From the NCBI RefSeq assembly GCF_000382385.1, contig NZ_KB908330.1, forward strand, positions 1 to 64,000: a stretch of DNA of 64,000 nt, read 5' to 3'. Made by a program: the position numbers and the translations under genes. This stretch comes from Segatella maculosa DSM 19339 = JCM 15638 (lineage in GTDB: Bacteria; Bacteroidota; Bacteroidia; Bacteroidales; Bacteroidaceae). Positions 9,808 through 19,827 of the stretch are shown one piece after another (positions within the stretch are counted from its first letter, which is position 1; each line of letters begins with the position of its first letter). Under the pieces are notes generated by a model. The model made no database searches. It was not told where the DNA came from and saw only the letters and a list, made by a program, of their open reading frames with translations.

Positions 9808-10689
9808 ATGATGATTCAAAGGTTTTTGGACTACTTGAAGTTTGAGCGAAACCGCTCGAATTTGACGGCAAAGAACTATGGAGATGACCTTCGGGCTTTC
9901 GAAACGTTCTGCAAAGACCAAAATGAACCAATTTCATGGGAGGCGGTAGACGCCGACGTCATCCGTAATTGGATGGAGCACATGATGGATAAGGGAAACA
10001 ATGCCACCTCAATCAACAGACGATTGAGTGCGTTGCGTTCCTTTTATCGTTTTGCACTGTCAAGAAAACTCGTGAGCAAAGACCCGGCGCACAGCATCAC
10101 AGGTCCGAAACGGAGCAAACCGTTGCCACAGTTCTTGAAAGAGCGCGAGATGGACAGGCTGCTACAGCCCGATTTGTGGACAGACGGTTATGAAGATGTG
10201 CGGAACCGTACGATTGTCATGACGTTTTATGAAACAGGTATCAGGCTTTCAGAACTAACAGGACTTGACGATGACGCGGTGGACTTTGTCAACCACCAAC
10301 TGAAAGTCACCGGGAAGAGAAACAAACAGCGCATCATCCCTTTCGGAGACGAATTGGATTCTACGCTCCGCTCCTACATCGAGCGACGCAATGCCGAATT
10401 GACGAACAGGACGGAAGGGCTCTTTCTGACAAGCAAGGGCGAGCGGATGACCCCGGAACAAGTAAGAAAAAGCGTGCAACGGAACCTCTTGAAGGTCTGC
10501 ACACTGAAGAAACGTTCACCCCATGTACTGCGTCACACGTTTGCAACAGCCATGCTGAATAACAAGGCCGGCATAGAAAGTGTCAAGAAACTACTCGGAC
10601 ACGAGAGTCTGACAACAACAGAAATCTACACGCATACGACGTTCGAGCAGTTGAAACGTGAATATTCAGACGCCCATCCAAGGGCTTAA
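9808..10689 (+). CDS. xerC: Tyrosine recombinase XerC-type
   Basis: Integrase-like recombinase. The N-terminal SAM-like core-binding domain (MIQRFLDYLKFERNRSNLT, then SINRRLSALRSFYRF) occupies about residues 1-90. The catalytic domain has TGIRLSEL (first Arg), HVLRHTFAT (HxxR), LLGHESLTTTEIYTH (His and the nucleophilic Tyr). These proteins resolve chromosome dimers at dif with FtsK. The frame is open back to a TTG at 9775, but the ATG pair at 9808/9811 gives the standard XerC start. It lies 79 bp after rpsU and 20 bp before hpf, an order common in Bacteroidetes; it is a housekeeping Xer and not part of a mobile element. Confidence 0.88.
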   Translation: MMIQRFLDYLKFERNRSNLTAKNYGDDLRAFETFCKDQNEPISWEAVDADVIRNWMEHMMDKGNNATSINRRLSALRSFYRFALSRKLVSKDPAHSITGPKRSKPLPQFLKEREMDRLLQPDLWTDGYEDVRNRTIVMTFYETGIRLSELTGLDDDAVDFVNHQLKVTGKRNKQRIIPFGDELDSTLRSYIERRNAELTNRTEGLFLTSKGERMTPEQVRKSVQRNLLKVCTLKKRSPHVLRHTFATAMLNNKAGIESVKKLLGHESLTTTEIYTHTTFEQLKREYSDAHPRA

Positions 10690-10709
10690 CCTTAAAAACG
10701 GAGGTAATT

Positions 10710-11009
10710 ATGGAGTTAAAAATTCAGTCGATTCATTTCGATGCTACCGAGAAACTACAGGCGTTTATCGAAAAAAAAATTGCCAAGTTGGAGAAAACCT
10801 ATGAAGACATACAGAAAGCAGAGGTGCAATTGAAAGTAGTGAAACCGGCCACTGCGCTGAACAAAGAAACCAGCATCACAGTCACGGTTCCGGGGCAGAA
10901 GCTCTTTGTGCAGAAAACCTGCGACACTTTTGAAGAAGGCATTGACGAAGCAGTCGATTCCATGAAAGTACAGCTCACCAAATACAAGGAAAAAATCCGC
11001 AGACATTAA
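10710..11009 (+). CDS. hpf: Ribosome hibernation promoting factor, short form (HPF/RaiA)
   Basis: 99 residues with the sigma-54-modulation/HPF fold: MELKIQSIHFDATEKLQAFI, EKKIAKLEKTYEDI, and ITVTVPGQKLFVQKTCDTFE followed by an amphipathic helix. The length fits the short form, which lacks the C-terminal dimerisation domain. The protein binds the 30S decoding region and inactivates ribosomes during slow growth. It follows xerC by 20 bp with a purine-rich site (ACGGAGGT) 8-9 bp before the ATG, one of the few good ribosome binding sites in the window. Confidence 0.88.
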   Translation: MELKIQSIHFDATEKLQAFIEKKIAKLEKTYEDIQKAEVQLKVVKPATALNKETSITVTVPGQKLFVQKTCDTFEEGIDEAVDSMKVQLTKYKEKIRRH

Positions 11010-11026
11010 AAAAAGCGGTTAAAAGT

Positions 11027-11057
11027 TTTGGAAGTTAAAAAATAAATCGTATCTTTG
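11027..11057 (+). promoter_or_regulatory. Promoter for the tRNA-tuf transcription unit
   Basis: TTTG at 11027-11030 and TATCTTTG at 11050-11057 are 19 bp apart, a close match to the Bacteroidetes consensus. It directly precedes four tRNA genes and tuf. Confidence 0.8.
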
Positions 11058-11106
11058 CAGCCGTTTTACAACACGTTCGAAAAGCCGTCAGCGGCTGTAA
11101 GGATTT

Positions 11107-11180
11107 GCCTCTTTAGCTCAGTTGGCCAGAGCACGTGATTTGTAATCTCGGGGTCGTTGGTTCGAATCCGACAAGAGGCT
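11107..11180 (+). tRNA. tRNA-Thr (anticodon TGT)
   Basis: Acceptor stem GCCTCTT/AAGAGGC, D-arm CTCAGTTGGCCAGAG, anticodon loop TTTGTAA with TGT, and T-loop GGTTCGAATCC. The CCA end is not encoded. Confidence 0.93.
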
Positions 11181-11221
11181 CACCGTTTATCCGAGCGAAT
11201 GCAGCTTGTAAAAACCAACAA

Positions 11222-11303
11222 GGGTGGTTACCAGAGTGGCCAAATGGGGCAGACTGTAAATCTGCTGGCGATGCCTTCGGTGGTTCGAATCCATCACCAC
11301 CCA
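11222..11303 (+). tRNA. tRNA-Tyr (anticodon GTA)
   Basis: Acceptor GGGTGGT/ACCACCC, anticodon GTA in GACTGTAAATC, a long variable arm (class II) and T-loop GGTTCGAATCC. Confidence 0.92.
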
Positions 11304-11320
11304 CCTCCGAAAGGAGTTTT

Positions 11321-11393
11321 GCGGAAATAGCTCAGTTGATAGAGCACTAGCCTTCCAAGCTGGGGGTCGCGGGTTTGAGCCCCGTTTTCCGCT
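11321..11393 (+). tRNA. tRNA-Gly (anticodon TCC)
   Basis: Acceptor GCGGAAA/TTTCCGC, D-arm CTCAGTTGATAGAG, anticodon loop CTTCCAA, T-arm CGGGTTTGAGCCCCG. Confidence 0.92.
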
Positions 11394-11403
11394 CTTGTGC
11401 GAC

Positions 11404-11475
<72 letters not shown>

Positions 11476-11553
11476 CTTTCCGGTTCTATCCGTAGCACTG
11501 AGAAAAACAGAATAATTGATTACACATTATATACAAATAAACAAAGAAAAGCT

Positions 11554-12750
11554 ATGGCTAAAGAAGAATTCGTACGTACCAAACCGCACGTAAACATTGG
11601 TACAATCGGTCACGTTGACCACGGTAAAACAACGCTTACCGCAGCAATCTCAAAGGTTCTTCACGATAAGGGCTTTGGTTCTGAGGATGTGAAGTCTTTT
11701 GATCAGATTGACAATGCCCCTGAAGAGAAAGAGCGTGGTATCACCATCAACTCTGCTCACATCGAGTATGAAACCGCAAAGCGTCACTATGCACACGTAG
11801 ACTGCCCGGGCCACGCCGACTATGTGAAGAACATGGTTACTGGTGCTGCCCAGATGGACGGTGCAATCTTGGTTGTTGCTGCAACTGACGGTCCTATGCC
11901 TCAAACACGTGAGCACGTACTGTTGGCTCGTCAGGTAAACGTACCCCGTTTGGTTGTGTTCTTGAACAAGTGCGATATGGTTGACGATGAGGAAATGCTC
12001 GACCTCGTTGAGATGGAGGTCCGTGAAATCCTCGAACAGTACGGTTATGAGGAGGATACTCCGATTATCCGTGGTTCTGCACTTGGTGCTTTGAACGGTG
12101 TTGAGAAGTGGGTTGACTCAGTAATGAAGTTGATGGACACTGTTGATGAGTGGATCCAAGAGCCAGTACGCGAGGTTGACAAGCCTTTCTTGATGCCTGT
12201 TGAAGACGTATTCTCCATCACCGGTCGTGGTACTGTTGCTACAGGCCGTATTGAAACCGGTGTATGTAAGGTAGGTGATGAAGTCCAGCTCCTTGGTCTC
12301 GGTGAAGACAAGAAGTCGGTTATCACTGGTGTTGAGATGTTCCGCAAGAACCTTGCTGAAGGTCAGGCTGGTGACAACGTAGGTTTGTTGCTCCGTGGTA
12401 TCGACAAGGCTGAGGTTAAGCGTGGTATGGTAGTCGTTCACCCGGGTGCCATCACCCCTCACGATCACTTCAAGGCTTCAATCTATGTATTGAAGAAAGA
12501 AGAAGGTGGCCGTCACACTCCGTTCGGCAATAAATATCGTCCTCAGTTCTATCTCCGTACGATGGACTGTACCGGTGAAATCAAGTTGCCGGAAGGCGTA
12601 GAAATGGTTATGCCGGGCGACAACGTTGAAATCGAAGTTGACTTGATTTACAAGGTTGCACTGAACGAAGGTCTGCGTTTCGCTATCCGTGAGGGTGGCC
12701 GTACCGTAGGTTCAGGTCAGATTACTGCAATCCTTGACGACGTTAAGTAA
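11554..12750 (+). CDS. tuf: Elongation factor Tu
   Basis: 398 residues. GTPase domain with G1 [10 protein letters not shown]2 [10 protein letters not shown]3 DCPGHADY and G4 NKCDMVD, then domain II ([15 protein letters not shown]) and domain III ending [16 protein letters not shown]-Tu delivers aminoacyl-tRNA to the ribosome. It is flanked by tRNA genes on both sides, an arrangement also known from other bacteria. It is followed by a perfect hairpin at 12781-12812. Codon use is strongly biased, as expected for a highly expressed gene. Confidence 0.98.
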   Translation: MAKEEFVRTKPHVNIGTIGHVDHGKTTLTAAISKVLHDKGFGSEDVKSFDQIDNAPEEKERGITINSAHIEYETAKRHYAHVDCPGHADYVKNMVTGAAQMDGAILVVAATDGPMPQTREHVLLARQVNVPRLVVFLNKCDMVDDEEMLDLVEMEVREILEQYGYEEDTPIIRGSALGALNGVEKWVDSVMKLMDTVDEWIQEPVREVDKPFLMPVEDVFSITGRGTVATGRIETGVCKVGDEVQLLGLGEDKKSVITGVEMFRKNLAEGQAGDNVGLLLRGIDKAEVKRGMVVVHPGAITPHDHFKASIYVLKKEEGGRHTPFGNKYRPQFYLRTMDCTGEIKLPEGVEMVMPGDNVEIEVDLIYKVALNEGLRFAIREGGRTVGSGQITAILDDVK

Positions 12751-12780
12751 TTAAAACGAAATAATTATTTAATGACATAA

Positions 12781-12815
12781 AAAGTTTCCACTATATTGTT
12801 AGTGGAAACTTTCTT
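12781..12815 (+). terminator. Perfect hairpin between tuf and tRNA-Trp
   Basis: AAAGTTTCCACTA (12781-12793) pairs without mismatch with TAGTGGAAACTTT (12800-12812) across a 6-nt loop. Only a short T-rich tail follows before the tRNA begins at 12816. It may be a partial terminator that lowers expression of secE-nusG relative to tuf, or a processing site. Confidence 0.7.
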
Positions 12816-12888
12816 ACGGGAATAGCTCAGTTGGTAGAGCATCGGTCTCCAAAACCGAGGGTCGTGGGTTCAAGTCCTGCTTCCCGTG
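12816..12888 (+). tRNA. tRNA-Trp (anticodon CCA)
   Basis: Acceptor ACGGGAA/TTCCCGT with discriminator G, anticodon loop CTCCAAA with CCA, T-arm GTGGGTTCAAGTCCTGC. It is located between tuf and secE, the classic tuf-trnW-secE order. Confidence 0.94.
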
Positions 12889-12904
12889 CTAATAAGAAGA
12901 TAAT

Positions 12905-13096
12905 ATGTTTAAGAAGATAGTAAATTATTGCAAGGCTTGTTACGAAGAACTTGCGCATAAAACTACTTGGCCGACACGTGCCGAACTGACTCACAGTGCA
13001 ATGGTTGTATTATCTGCTTCCCTTGTCATTGCACTTGTGGTGTTCGCCATGGACAGTTTGTTCCGGTTCGTGATGAATACAATCTATCCAAATTAA
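12905..13096 (+). CDS. secE: Preprotein translocase subunit SecE
   Basis: 63 residues with an N-terminal amphipathic helix (YCKACYEELAHKTTWPTRAEL, containing the conserved TTWPTR) and one membrane segment (VVLSASLVIALVVFAMDSLF), the single-TM form of SecE. It stabilises SecY in the translocon. It lies 9 bp before nusG, as is usual. Confidence 0.92.
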   Translation: MFKKIVNYCKACYEELAHKTTWPTRAELTHSAMVVLSASLVIALVVFAMDSLFRFVMNTIYPN

Positions 13097-13105
13097 TTTC
13101 GGGAA

Positions 13106-13651
13106 ATGGCTGAAACAGGAAACAAATGGTATGTACTGCGCGCCGTTAGCGGAAAAGAGGCAAAACTGAAAGAATACATTGATGCCGAAATGAAGCATAA
13201 CGAGCTGCTGAGTACGCATGTCTCACAGGTTTTGATACCCATGGAGAAGCATGCTTCCTTGCGTAATGGCAAAAGAGTAGTAAAGGAAAAAATTTCTCTT
13301 CCCGGCTATATCTTTGTTGAGGCTAACCTTGTTGGTGATGTTGCACACATGTTGCGCTTCATGCCCAATTGTTTAGGTTTCCTTGGAGGTTTGGACGACC
13401 CTTCACCTGTCCCACAATCTGAAATCAACAGAATGTTGGGTACTGCGGAAATCACAGAAATAGAGGACTCTATGGATATCCCCTACGCTGTCGATGAAAC
13501 AGTTAAGGTGACAGACGGTCCATTCAGTGGCTTCAGCGGTGTGATAGAAGAAGTCAATACCGAGAAGCATAAGCTGAAAGTGATGGTCAAAATCTTCGGA
13601 CGTAAGACTCCGTTAGAGCTCGGTTTTATGCAAGTAGAAAAGGAAGGTTAA
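13106..13651 (+). CDS. nusG: Transcription antitermination factor NusG
   Basis: 181 residues. NGN domain (KWYVLRAVSGKEAKLKEYID, LPGYIFVEA, FLGG) and C-terminal KOW domain (KVTDGPFSGFSGVIEEVNTE). NusG binds the RNA polymerase clamp and couples to S10 or Rho. It is cotranscribed with secE upstream and the L11 operon downstream. The start ATG at 13106 overlaps no other gene. Confidence 0.95.
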   Translation: MAETGNKWYVLRAVSGKEAKLKEYIDAEMKHNELLSTHVSQVLIPMEKHASLRNGKRVVKEKISLPGYIFVEANLVGDVAHMLRFMPNCLGFLGGLDDPSPVPQSEINRMLGTAEITEIEDSMDIPYAVDETVKVTDGPFSGFSGVIEEVNTEKHKLKVMVKIFGRKTPLELGFMQVEKEG

Positions 13652-13710
13652 ACCTCGTTACGGAAGTTAACCACCTTTTATAAATTCAATTTTTAATATT
13701 AACAAAGAAA

Positions 13711-14151
13711 ATGGCTAAAGAAGTTGCTGGTTTAATCAAATTACAGATTAAGGGTGGCGCTGCAAATCCCTCACCTCCCGTAGGCCCTGCACTGGGTTCT
13801 AAGGGCATCAACATCATGGGATTCTGCAAAGAGTTCAACGCCCGAACCCAGGATAAGGCAGGTAAAATTCTACCTGTTGTTATCACATACTACACAGATA
13901 AGTCATTTAGCTTCATCATCAAAACCCCTCCTGCAGCTGTTCAGCTGAAAGAGGCTGCTAAAGTGAAAGCCGGCTCAGCCCAGCCTAACCGCCAAAAAGT
14001 CGCCAGCGTGACTTGGGAACAGGTAAGGGCTATTGCAGAAGACAAGATGAACGACCTCAACTGCTTCACAGTTGAGTCGGCTATGAAGCTGATTGCAGGT
14101 ACTGCTCGTAGTATGGGTATTACTGTAAAAGGGGACTTCCCTGGTGAATAA
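13711..14151 (+). CDS. rplK: 50S ribosomal protein L11
   Basis: 146 residues. N-terminal domain ([36 protein letters not shown]) and the rRNA-binding C-terminal domain ending [14 protein letters not shown]11 forms the GTPase-associated centre with 23S rRNA and the L10-L12 stalk. First of the rplKAJL-rpoBC block, 22 bp before rplA. Confidence 0.97.
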   Translation: MAKEVAGLIKLQIKGGAANPSPPVGPALGSKGINIMGFCKEFNARTQDKAGKILPVVITYYTDKSFSFIIKTPPAAVQLKEAAKVKAGSAQPNRQKVASVTWEQVRAIAEDKMNDLNCFTVESAMKLIAGTARSMGITVKGDFPGE

Positions 14152-14172
14152 TTTAAAACTTCAATTAAGAAA

Positions 14173-14865
14173 ATGAGTAAACTGACAAAAAATCAAAAAT
14201 CAGTAGCTGAAAAGGTTGAAGTAGGGAAGGCATACACATTGAAAGAGGCTGCAGAACTCGTCAAGGAAATCACCACGACAAAGTTTGATGCATCTCTGGA
14301 TATCGATGTACGTCTGGGCGTAGATCCACGTAAGGCTAACCAAATGGTTCGCGGTGTTGTTTCACTGCCGAACGGAACCGGTAAGACTGTTCGTGTACTT
14401 GCCCTCTGTACTCCTGATCAGGAGGCTGCCGCAAAGGAAGCCGGTGCTGATTATGCAGGTCTTGACGAATATGTTGAGAAGATCAAAGGTGGTTGGACCG
14501 ACATTGATGTCATCATAACTATGCCGTCTTGCATGGGAAAAATTGGACCTTTAGGCCGTGTACTCGGTCCTCGTGGTCTGATGCCTAACCCTAAGAGTGG
14601 CACTGTAACCATGGATGTTGCCAAAGCAGTAAAAGAAGTTAAACAGGGAAAGATTGATTTCAAAGTCGATAAGGCTGGTATTATCCACACCTCTATCGGT
14701 AAGGTATCAATGACCCCTGAGCAGATTTTCGGTAATGCAAAGGAATTTATCCAGACTGTTATCAAACTGAAACCTGCTGCAGCTAAAGGTACATACCTCA
14801 AGAGTATCTTTATTTCAAGCACTATGAGTAAGGGTATCAAAATTGATCCTAAATCAGTTGAATAA
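14173..14865 (+). CDS. rplA: 50S ribosomal protein L1
   Basis: 230 residues. Contains the L1 signature ([34 protein letters not shown]) and the C-terminal two-domain fold. L1 forms the mobile stalk at the E site and in many bacteria represses its own operon. No clear L1-binding mimic is seen in the short 5' gaps. Ends 18 bp before rplJ. Confidence 0.97.
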   Translation: MSKLTKNQKSVAEKVEVGKAYTLKEAAELVKEITTTKFDASLDIDVRLGVDPRKANQMVRGVVSLPNGTGKTVRVLALCTPDQEAAAKEAGADYAGLDEYVEKIKGGWTDIDVIITMPSCMGKIGPLGRVLGPRGLMPNPKSGTVTMDVAKAVKEVKQGKIDFKVDKAGIIHTSIGKVSMTPEQIFGNAKEFIQTVIKLKPAAAKGTYLKSIFISSTMSKGIKIDPKSVE

Positions 14866-14883
14866 CTCTAAAAGTTTTGTACA

Positions 14884-15402
14884 ATGAAGAAAGAAGTAAA
14901 AGATACTATAATCACTGAACTTGGCGAGAAGCTGAAAGCGTATCCTCATTTCTATTTGGTAGATCTTACCGGCTTGAATGCAGAGGCTACAAGTAATCTT
15001 CGTCGCAAGTGCTTCAAGAGCGAAATCAAGATGGTTGTTGTGAAGAACACACTCCTTCACAAGGCTTTCGAGGCTTCAGATGTAGATTTTGAACCTTTAT
15101 ACACTTCGCTGAAAGGTACGACGGCTGTCATGTTCACACACACAGCCAACCTCCCTGCAAAGTTGATAAAAGATTATGAAAAGGAAGGAATTCCTGCACT
15201 CAAGGCTGCCTATGCAGAGGAAAGCATCTATGTAGGTGCTGACAAACTTGCAGAACTTGCAGCTCTCAAGAGCAAGAACGAAGTCATCGCAGAGATTGTT
15301 TCTCTATTGCAGTCCCCTGCAAAGAACGTTGTTTCTGCTCTTCAGTCAGGCGCAAACACCCTCCATGGTGTGCTCAAGACTTTAGGCGAGCGTCCTGAAT
15401 AA
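14884..15402 (+). CDS. rplJ: 50S ribosomal protein L10
   Basis: 172 residues. Starts KKEVKDTIITELGEKLKAYP, contains NLRRKCFKSEIKMVVVKNTL, and the C-terminal helix (VVSALQSGANTLHGVLKTL) is the platform that binds L7/L12 dimers. Lies between rplA and rplL, as in nearly all bacteria. The 18-bp gap upstream leaves no space for the long L10 leader known from other phyla. Confidence 0.96.
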   Translation: MKKEVKDTIITELGEKLKAYPHFYLVDLTGLNAEATSNLRRKCFKSEIKMVVVKNTLLHKAFEASDVDFEPLYTSLKGTTAVMFTHTANLPAKLIKDYEKEGIPALKAAYAEESIYVGADKLAELAALKSKNEVIAEIVSLLQSPAKNVVSALQSGANTLHGVLKTLGERPE

Positions 15403-15475
15403 AAAGTTGGACAACATTCAATTATAGAGTCACAAATATTATTTTTTAACAAGAACAATTAAAATTTAGAATAAA

Positions 15476-15853
15476 ATGGCAGACATTAAAGCTATTGCAG
15501 AAGAATTAGTTAATCTTACTGTTAAGGAAGTAAATGAGTTGGCAACAGTCCTGAAGGACGAGTATGGTATTGAGCCTGCTGCTGCAGCTGTTGCTGTAGC
15601 TGCTGGTCCTGCTGCTGGTGGTGCAGCTGCAGCTGAGGAGAAGTCCTCTTTTGACGTAGTCCTCGCTGAGGTTGGTGCTACAAAGCTTCAGGTTGTGAAG
15701 GCTGTTAAGGAAGCTTGCGGTCTTGGTTTGAAAGAAGCTAAGGATCTTGTAGACGGTGCTCCTTCTACCATCAAGGAAGGCGTTGCCAAGGACGAGGCTG
15801 AGAACCTGAAGAAGGTTATCGAAGAGGCCGGTGCCAAGGTAGAGCTGAAGTAA
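15476..15853 (+). CDS. rplL: 50S ribosomal protein L7/L12
   Basis: 125 residues. N-terminal dimerisation helices, an Ala/Gly hinge (about residues 38-52, [20 protein letters not shown]) and the C-terminal factor-binding domain ([34 protein letters not shown]). Multiple copies on L10 recruit translation GTPases. It is followed by an attenuator-like hairpin before rpoB. Confidence 0.97.
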   Translation: MADIKAIAEELVNLTVKEVNELATVLKDEYGIEPAAAAVAVAAGPAAGGAAAAEEKSSFDVVLAEVGATKLQVVKAVKEACGLGLKEAKDLVDGAPSTIKEGVAKDEAENLKKVIEEAGAKVELK

Positions 15854-15879
15854 TTCAGAATACAGTTTTTCTTAAATAC

Positions 15880-15917
15880 GGTTAGGATCTTCCAAGTAGG
15901 TTGGTCCTAACCTTTTT
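15880..15917 (+). terminator. Attenuator-like hairpin between rplL and rpoB
   Basis: GGTTAGGA (15880-15887) pairs with TCCTAACC (15905-15912) over a 17-nt loop and is followed directly by TTTTT. It lies between the very highly expressed rplL and the less needed rpoB. The position matches the partial terminator known between these genes in other bacteria. Confidence 0.7.
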
Positions 15918-15995
15918 GTGTCTTTTCTACATATAATTAGCCTGATTAGGCTGATGAAGCTTATAAGCCCAGTTGGGCCAATTAAATATTTATAT

Positions 15996-18900
15996 ATGAC
16001 AAAAGTTGTTGATAACAGAGTAAATTTTGCCAGCGTGCATAATCCGCTCCCCTATCCGGATTTTCTCGATGTGCAGTTGAAGTCTTTCCGTGACTTCCTA
16101 CAGTTGGATACTCCACCTGAAGAACGTAAGAATGACGGTTTGTATAAGGTGTTCGCCGAGAACTTCCCTATCACGGATACGCGCAATAATTTCGTTCTTG
16201 AGTTCTTGGACTACTATATCGACCCACCTCGCTACTCTATTGATGAGTGCCTTGAACGCGGTTTGACCTATAGCGTACCTTTGAAGGCCAAGATGAAGCT
16301 GTATTGCACAGATCCAGACCATGAGGATTTCGGTACATTTATTCAGGACGTTTTCTTAGGAACAATTCCTTATATGACTTCCAATGGTACATTCGTCATC
16401 AATGGTGCCGAGCGTGTCGTTGTTTCACAGTTACATCGTTCGCCGGGTGTCTTCTTCGGACAGGGTGTACATGCTAATGGAACCGTCCTCTACAGCGCAC
16501 GCATTATCCCGTTCAAGGGTTCATGGATTGAGTTCGCTACCGACATCAACAACGTCATGTATGCTTATATCGACCGCAAGAAGAAGTTGCCTGTAACAAC
16601 GCTTCTTCGTGCCATGGGATATGAGCAGGATAAAGACATCTTGCAGATTTTCGACCTTGCAGAAGAGGTCAAGGTCAATAAAAAGAACATGAAAGCTGCC
16701 ATCGGTCGCAAATTGGCTGCACGCGTATTGAAGAGTTGGAACGAAGATTTCGTAGATGAAGATACGGGCGAAGTTGTTTCCATCGAGCGCAATGAGGTCA
16801 TTATGGAGCGTGAAACAGAACTGACTGAAGACAACATCTCTGAGATATTGGATAGCGGGACCTCTACCGTACTGCTCCACAAAGATGCTGAAACGGCCAA
16901 CAAGTTCACAATTATTTTCAACACGCTGGCCAAAGATCCAAGCAATTCCGAGAAAGAGGCTGTCAACTACATCTACCGCCAGTTACGTAATGCCGACCCT
17001 GCTGATGATGCCAGCGCACGTGAAGTGTTCCAAAATCTGTTTTTCTCTGACAAGCGTTATGACCTCGGTGAAGTTGGTCGCTATCGTATCAACAAGAAAT
17101 TAGGACTTGATACAGATATGGACACCCGCGTTCTGACCAAAGACGACGTCATTGAGATTATCAAATATCTTATCCAACTGGTTAATTCCAATGCAACCGT
17201 CGACGATATCGACCATCTGAGCAACCGTCGTGTACGTACGGTCGGAGAACAATTGGCCAACCAATTTGCTATCGGATTAGCACGTATGAGCCGTACTATC
17301 CGTGAACGCATGAATGTTCGTGATAACGAAGTGTTCACACCGACTGATTTGATCAATGCAAAGACCATCTCAAGCGTTATCAACTCGTTCTTCGGAACCA
17401 ACCCGCTGAGCCAGTTTATGGATCAGACCAACCCGCTTGCCGAGGTAACCCACAAGCGCCGTCTGTCTGCCCTTGGCCCCGGCGGTCTGTCACGCGAGCG
17501 CGCTGGCTTCGAAGTCCGCGATGTTCACTATACTCACTATGGGCGCCTTTGTCCCATTGAAAGCCCTGAAGGACCGAATATCGGTTTGATCTCTTCACTT
17601 TGTATCTATGCGAAGATCAACGACCTCGGCTTCATTGTAACGCCATATCGTAAAACCTCTAAGGCCAAAGTCGATATGGACAACAAAGATGTCGTTTACC
17701 TCACGGCTGAGGAAGAGGAAGAAAAAATCATCGGTCAAGGTAATGCACCACTATCTACAGACGGTACTTTCTTAAAAGATACGGTAAAATGCCGACAAGA
17801 TGCCGATTATCCGGTTGTAACTCCTGATCAAGTCGACCTCGTAGACGTATCTCCCCAACAGATTGCCTCTGTTTCCGCCTCTTTGATTCCATTCTTGGAA
17901 CATGATGACGGCCACCGTGCACTGATGGGTTGTAACATGATGCGTCAAGCCGTACCATTGATACACAATGATGCACCTATCGTTGGTACCGGTCTTGAGA
18001 AGCAAGTGTGCGAAGATTCACGCACAATGATTACCGCAGAAGGTGATGGTGTCATCGAATATGTTGATGCAACAACGATCCGTATACTTTATGACCGCAC
18101 AGAAGAAGATGAGTTTGTCAGCTTCGAACCCGCTTTGAAGGAATATCGCATTCCCAAGTTCCGTCGCACCAACCAGAACATGACTATCGATCTTCGCCCC
18201 ATTTGCGATAAGGGTCAACGTGTGAAGGCCGGCGATATCCTCACAGAAGGCTATGCAACCGAGAACGGAGAATTGGCATTGGGACGCAATCTGCTCGTTG
18301 CTTACATTCCTTGGAAAGGCTATAACTATGAAGACGCCGTGGTTATTTCAGAACGTATGGTTCGTGAGGACATACTTACGTCTGTTCATGTTGACGAGTA
18401 CTCACTCGATGTGCGTGAAACCAAACGCGGCGTGGAAGAGTTTACTGCTGATATTCCAAACGTAAGCGAAGAGGCTACCAAAGACCTTGATGGAAATGGT
18501 ATTATCCGTGTCGGTGCGCGTGTTGAACCGGGCGATATCCTCATTGGAAAGATTTCTCCAAAGGGAGAGAGCGACCCTTCTCCAGAAGAGAAATTGCTCC
18601 GTGCCATCTTTGGAGATAAGGCCGGCGACGTAAAAGACTCTTCCTTGAAAGCCAATCCTTCACTGAGTGGTGTCGTTATTGATAAAAAGCTATTCTCACG
18701 TGCCATCAAAACCCGTGAGTCGAAAAAACAGGACAAAGAGCTTTTGACTAAAATCGACGAAGAGTATGAGGCAAAGAATAATGACTTGAAAGACATCCTT
18801 GTCGACAAGTTGATGACTTTGACTAAGGGTAAGGTTTCGCAAGGCGTAAAGGATTATACCGGTGCAGAGATTATCACCAAGGGTAGCAAGTTCACGATTA

Positions 18901-19805
18901 CGGCTCTCAAAAATCTCGAATTCGATGGCATCCAAAGCAACAATTGGACGAATGACGACCATACGAACATACTGATTCAGAAACTCATCATGAACTACAT
19001 CCACAAGTACAAACTGTTGGATGCAGAGATGAAGCGCAAGAAATTTGCAATCTCTATCGGTGATGAGCTTCCTTCGGGCATTCTCCAGATGGCCAAAGTC
19101 TATGTTGCCAAGAAACGTAAGATACAGGTGGGCGACAAACTTGCCGGACGCCACGGTAACAAGGGTATTGTTTCAAAGGTAGTACGTACTGAAGACATGC
19201 CGTTCTTGGAGGATGGCCGCCCTGTAGACCTGGTATTGAACCCGATGGGCGTACCTTCGCGTATGAACCTTGGCCAGATTTTCGAGGCAATCCTCGGTGC
19301 TGCCGGCCAGAAGTTGGGGTGCAAGTTCGCAACGCCGATCTTCGACGGAGCCAAGTTGGAAGACCTGAAAGAATGGACCGACAAGGCCGGTCTGCCAAAC
19401 CTATGCTCCACTTACATCTATGATGGCGAGACAGGTGAGAAGTTCGACCAACCTGCAACCGTCGGTATCACCTACTTCTTGAAGCTGGGACACATGGTTG
19501 AAGACAAGATGCACTCCCGTTCCATCGGTCCGTACTCTCTCATCACGCAACAACCACTCGGCGGTAAGGCACAGTTTGGCGGTCAGCGTTTCGGAGAAAT
19601 GGAAGTCTGGGCCATCGAAGCCTTCGGTGCAAGCCACGTATTGCAGGAGATTCTGACCATCAAGTCTGATGACACTGTAGGACGTAGTAAGGCCTACGAG
19701 GCGATCGTGAAAGGCGATCCCATGCCGACGCCCGGCATTCCAGAGTCTCTCAACGTGTTGTTGCACGAACTTCGTGGTCTCGGTCTGAGCATCAAACTTG
19801 ATTAA
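15996..19805 (+). CDS. rpoB: DNA-directed RNA polymerase subunit beta
   Basis: 1269 residues from the ATG at 15996. The frame is open back to a GTG at 15918, but the extra 26 residues overlap the leader just after the attenuator and are unlike RpoB. Landmarks in order: [20 protein letters not shown], the rifampicin region ([40 protein letters not shown]), [13 protein letters not shown], and the C-terminal [20 protein letters not shown]. The residues D-Q-N, H and S-L in the rifampicin pocket look like the sensitive type. Catalytic core of transcription; cotranscribed with rpoC 22 bp on. Confidence 0.97.
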   Translation: MTKVVDNRVNFASVHNPLPYPDFLDVQLKSFRDFLQLDTPPEERKNDGLYKVFAENFPITDTRNNFVLEFLDYYIDPPRYSIDECLERGLTYSVPLKAKMKLYCTDPDHEDFGTFIQDVFLGTIPYMTSNGTFVINGAERVVVSQLHRSPGVFFGQGVHANGTVLYSARIIPFKGSWIEFATDINNVMYAYIDRKKKLPVTTLLRAMGYEQDKDILQIFDLAEEVKVNKKNMKAAIGRKLAARVLKSWNEDFVDEDTGEVVSIERNEVIMERETELTEDNISEILDSGTSTVLLHKDAETANKFTIIFNTLAKDPSNSEKEAVNYIYRQLRNADPADDASAREVFQNLFFSDKRYDLGEVGRYRINKKLGLDTDMDTRVLTKDDVIEIIKYLIQLVNSNATVDDIDHLSNRRVRTVGEQLANQFAIGLARMSRTIRERMNVRDNEVFTPTDLINAKTISSVINSFFGTNPLSQFMDQTNPLAEVTHKRRLSALGPGGLSRERAGFEVRDVHYTHYGRLCPIESPEGPNIGLISSLCIYAKINDLGFIVTPYRKTSKAKVDMDNKDVVYLTAEEEEEKIIGQGNAPLSTDGTFLKDTVKCRQDADYPVVTPDQVDLVDVSPQQIASVSASLIPFLEHDDGHRALMGCNMMRQAVPLIHNDAPIVGTGLEKQVCEDSRTMITAEGDGVIEYVDATTIRILYDRTEEDEFVSFEPALKEYRIPKFRRTNQNMTIDLRPICDKGQRVKAGDILTEGYATENGELALGRNLLVAYIPWKGYNYEDAVVISERMVREDILTSVHVDEYSLDVRETKRGVEEFTADIPNVSEEATKDLDGNGIIRVGARVEPGDILIGKISPKGESDPSPEEKLLRAIFGDKAGDVKDSSLKANPSLSGVVIDKKLFSRAIKTRESKKQDKELLTKIDEEYEAKNNDLKDILVDKLMTLTKGKVSQGVKDYTGAEIITKGSKFTITALKNLEFDGIQSNNWTNDDHTNILIQKLIMNYIHKYKLLDAEMKRKKFAISIGDELPSGILQMAKVYVAKKRKIQVGDKLAGRHGNKGIVSKVVRTEDMPFLEDGRPVDLVLNPMGVPSRMNLGQIFEAILGAAGQKLGCKFATPIFDGAKLEDLKEWTDKAGLPNLCSTYIYDGETGEKFDQPATVGITYFLKLGHMVEDKMHSRSIGPYSLITQQPLGGKAQFGGQRFGEMEVWAIEAFGASHVLQEILTIKSDDTVGRSKAYEAIVKGDPMPTPGIPESLNVLLHELRGLGLSIKLD

Positions 19806-19827
19806 TGTGAACACTCCTAATTAAAAG

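Noticed and set aside
9808..10689. Possibility that the tyrosine recombinase next to tRNA genes marks an integrated element
   Set aside because: No att repeats or cargo genes follow; it sits between rpsU and hpf, which is a conserved housekeeping position for xerC.
15918..15995. N-terminal extension of RpoB from a GTG
   Set aside because: It begins right after the attenuator T tract, and the sequence is unlike RpoB; the ATG at 15996 gives the standard start.
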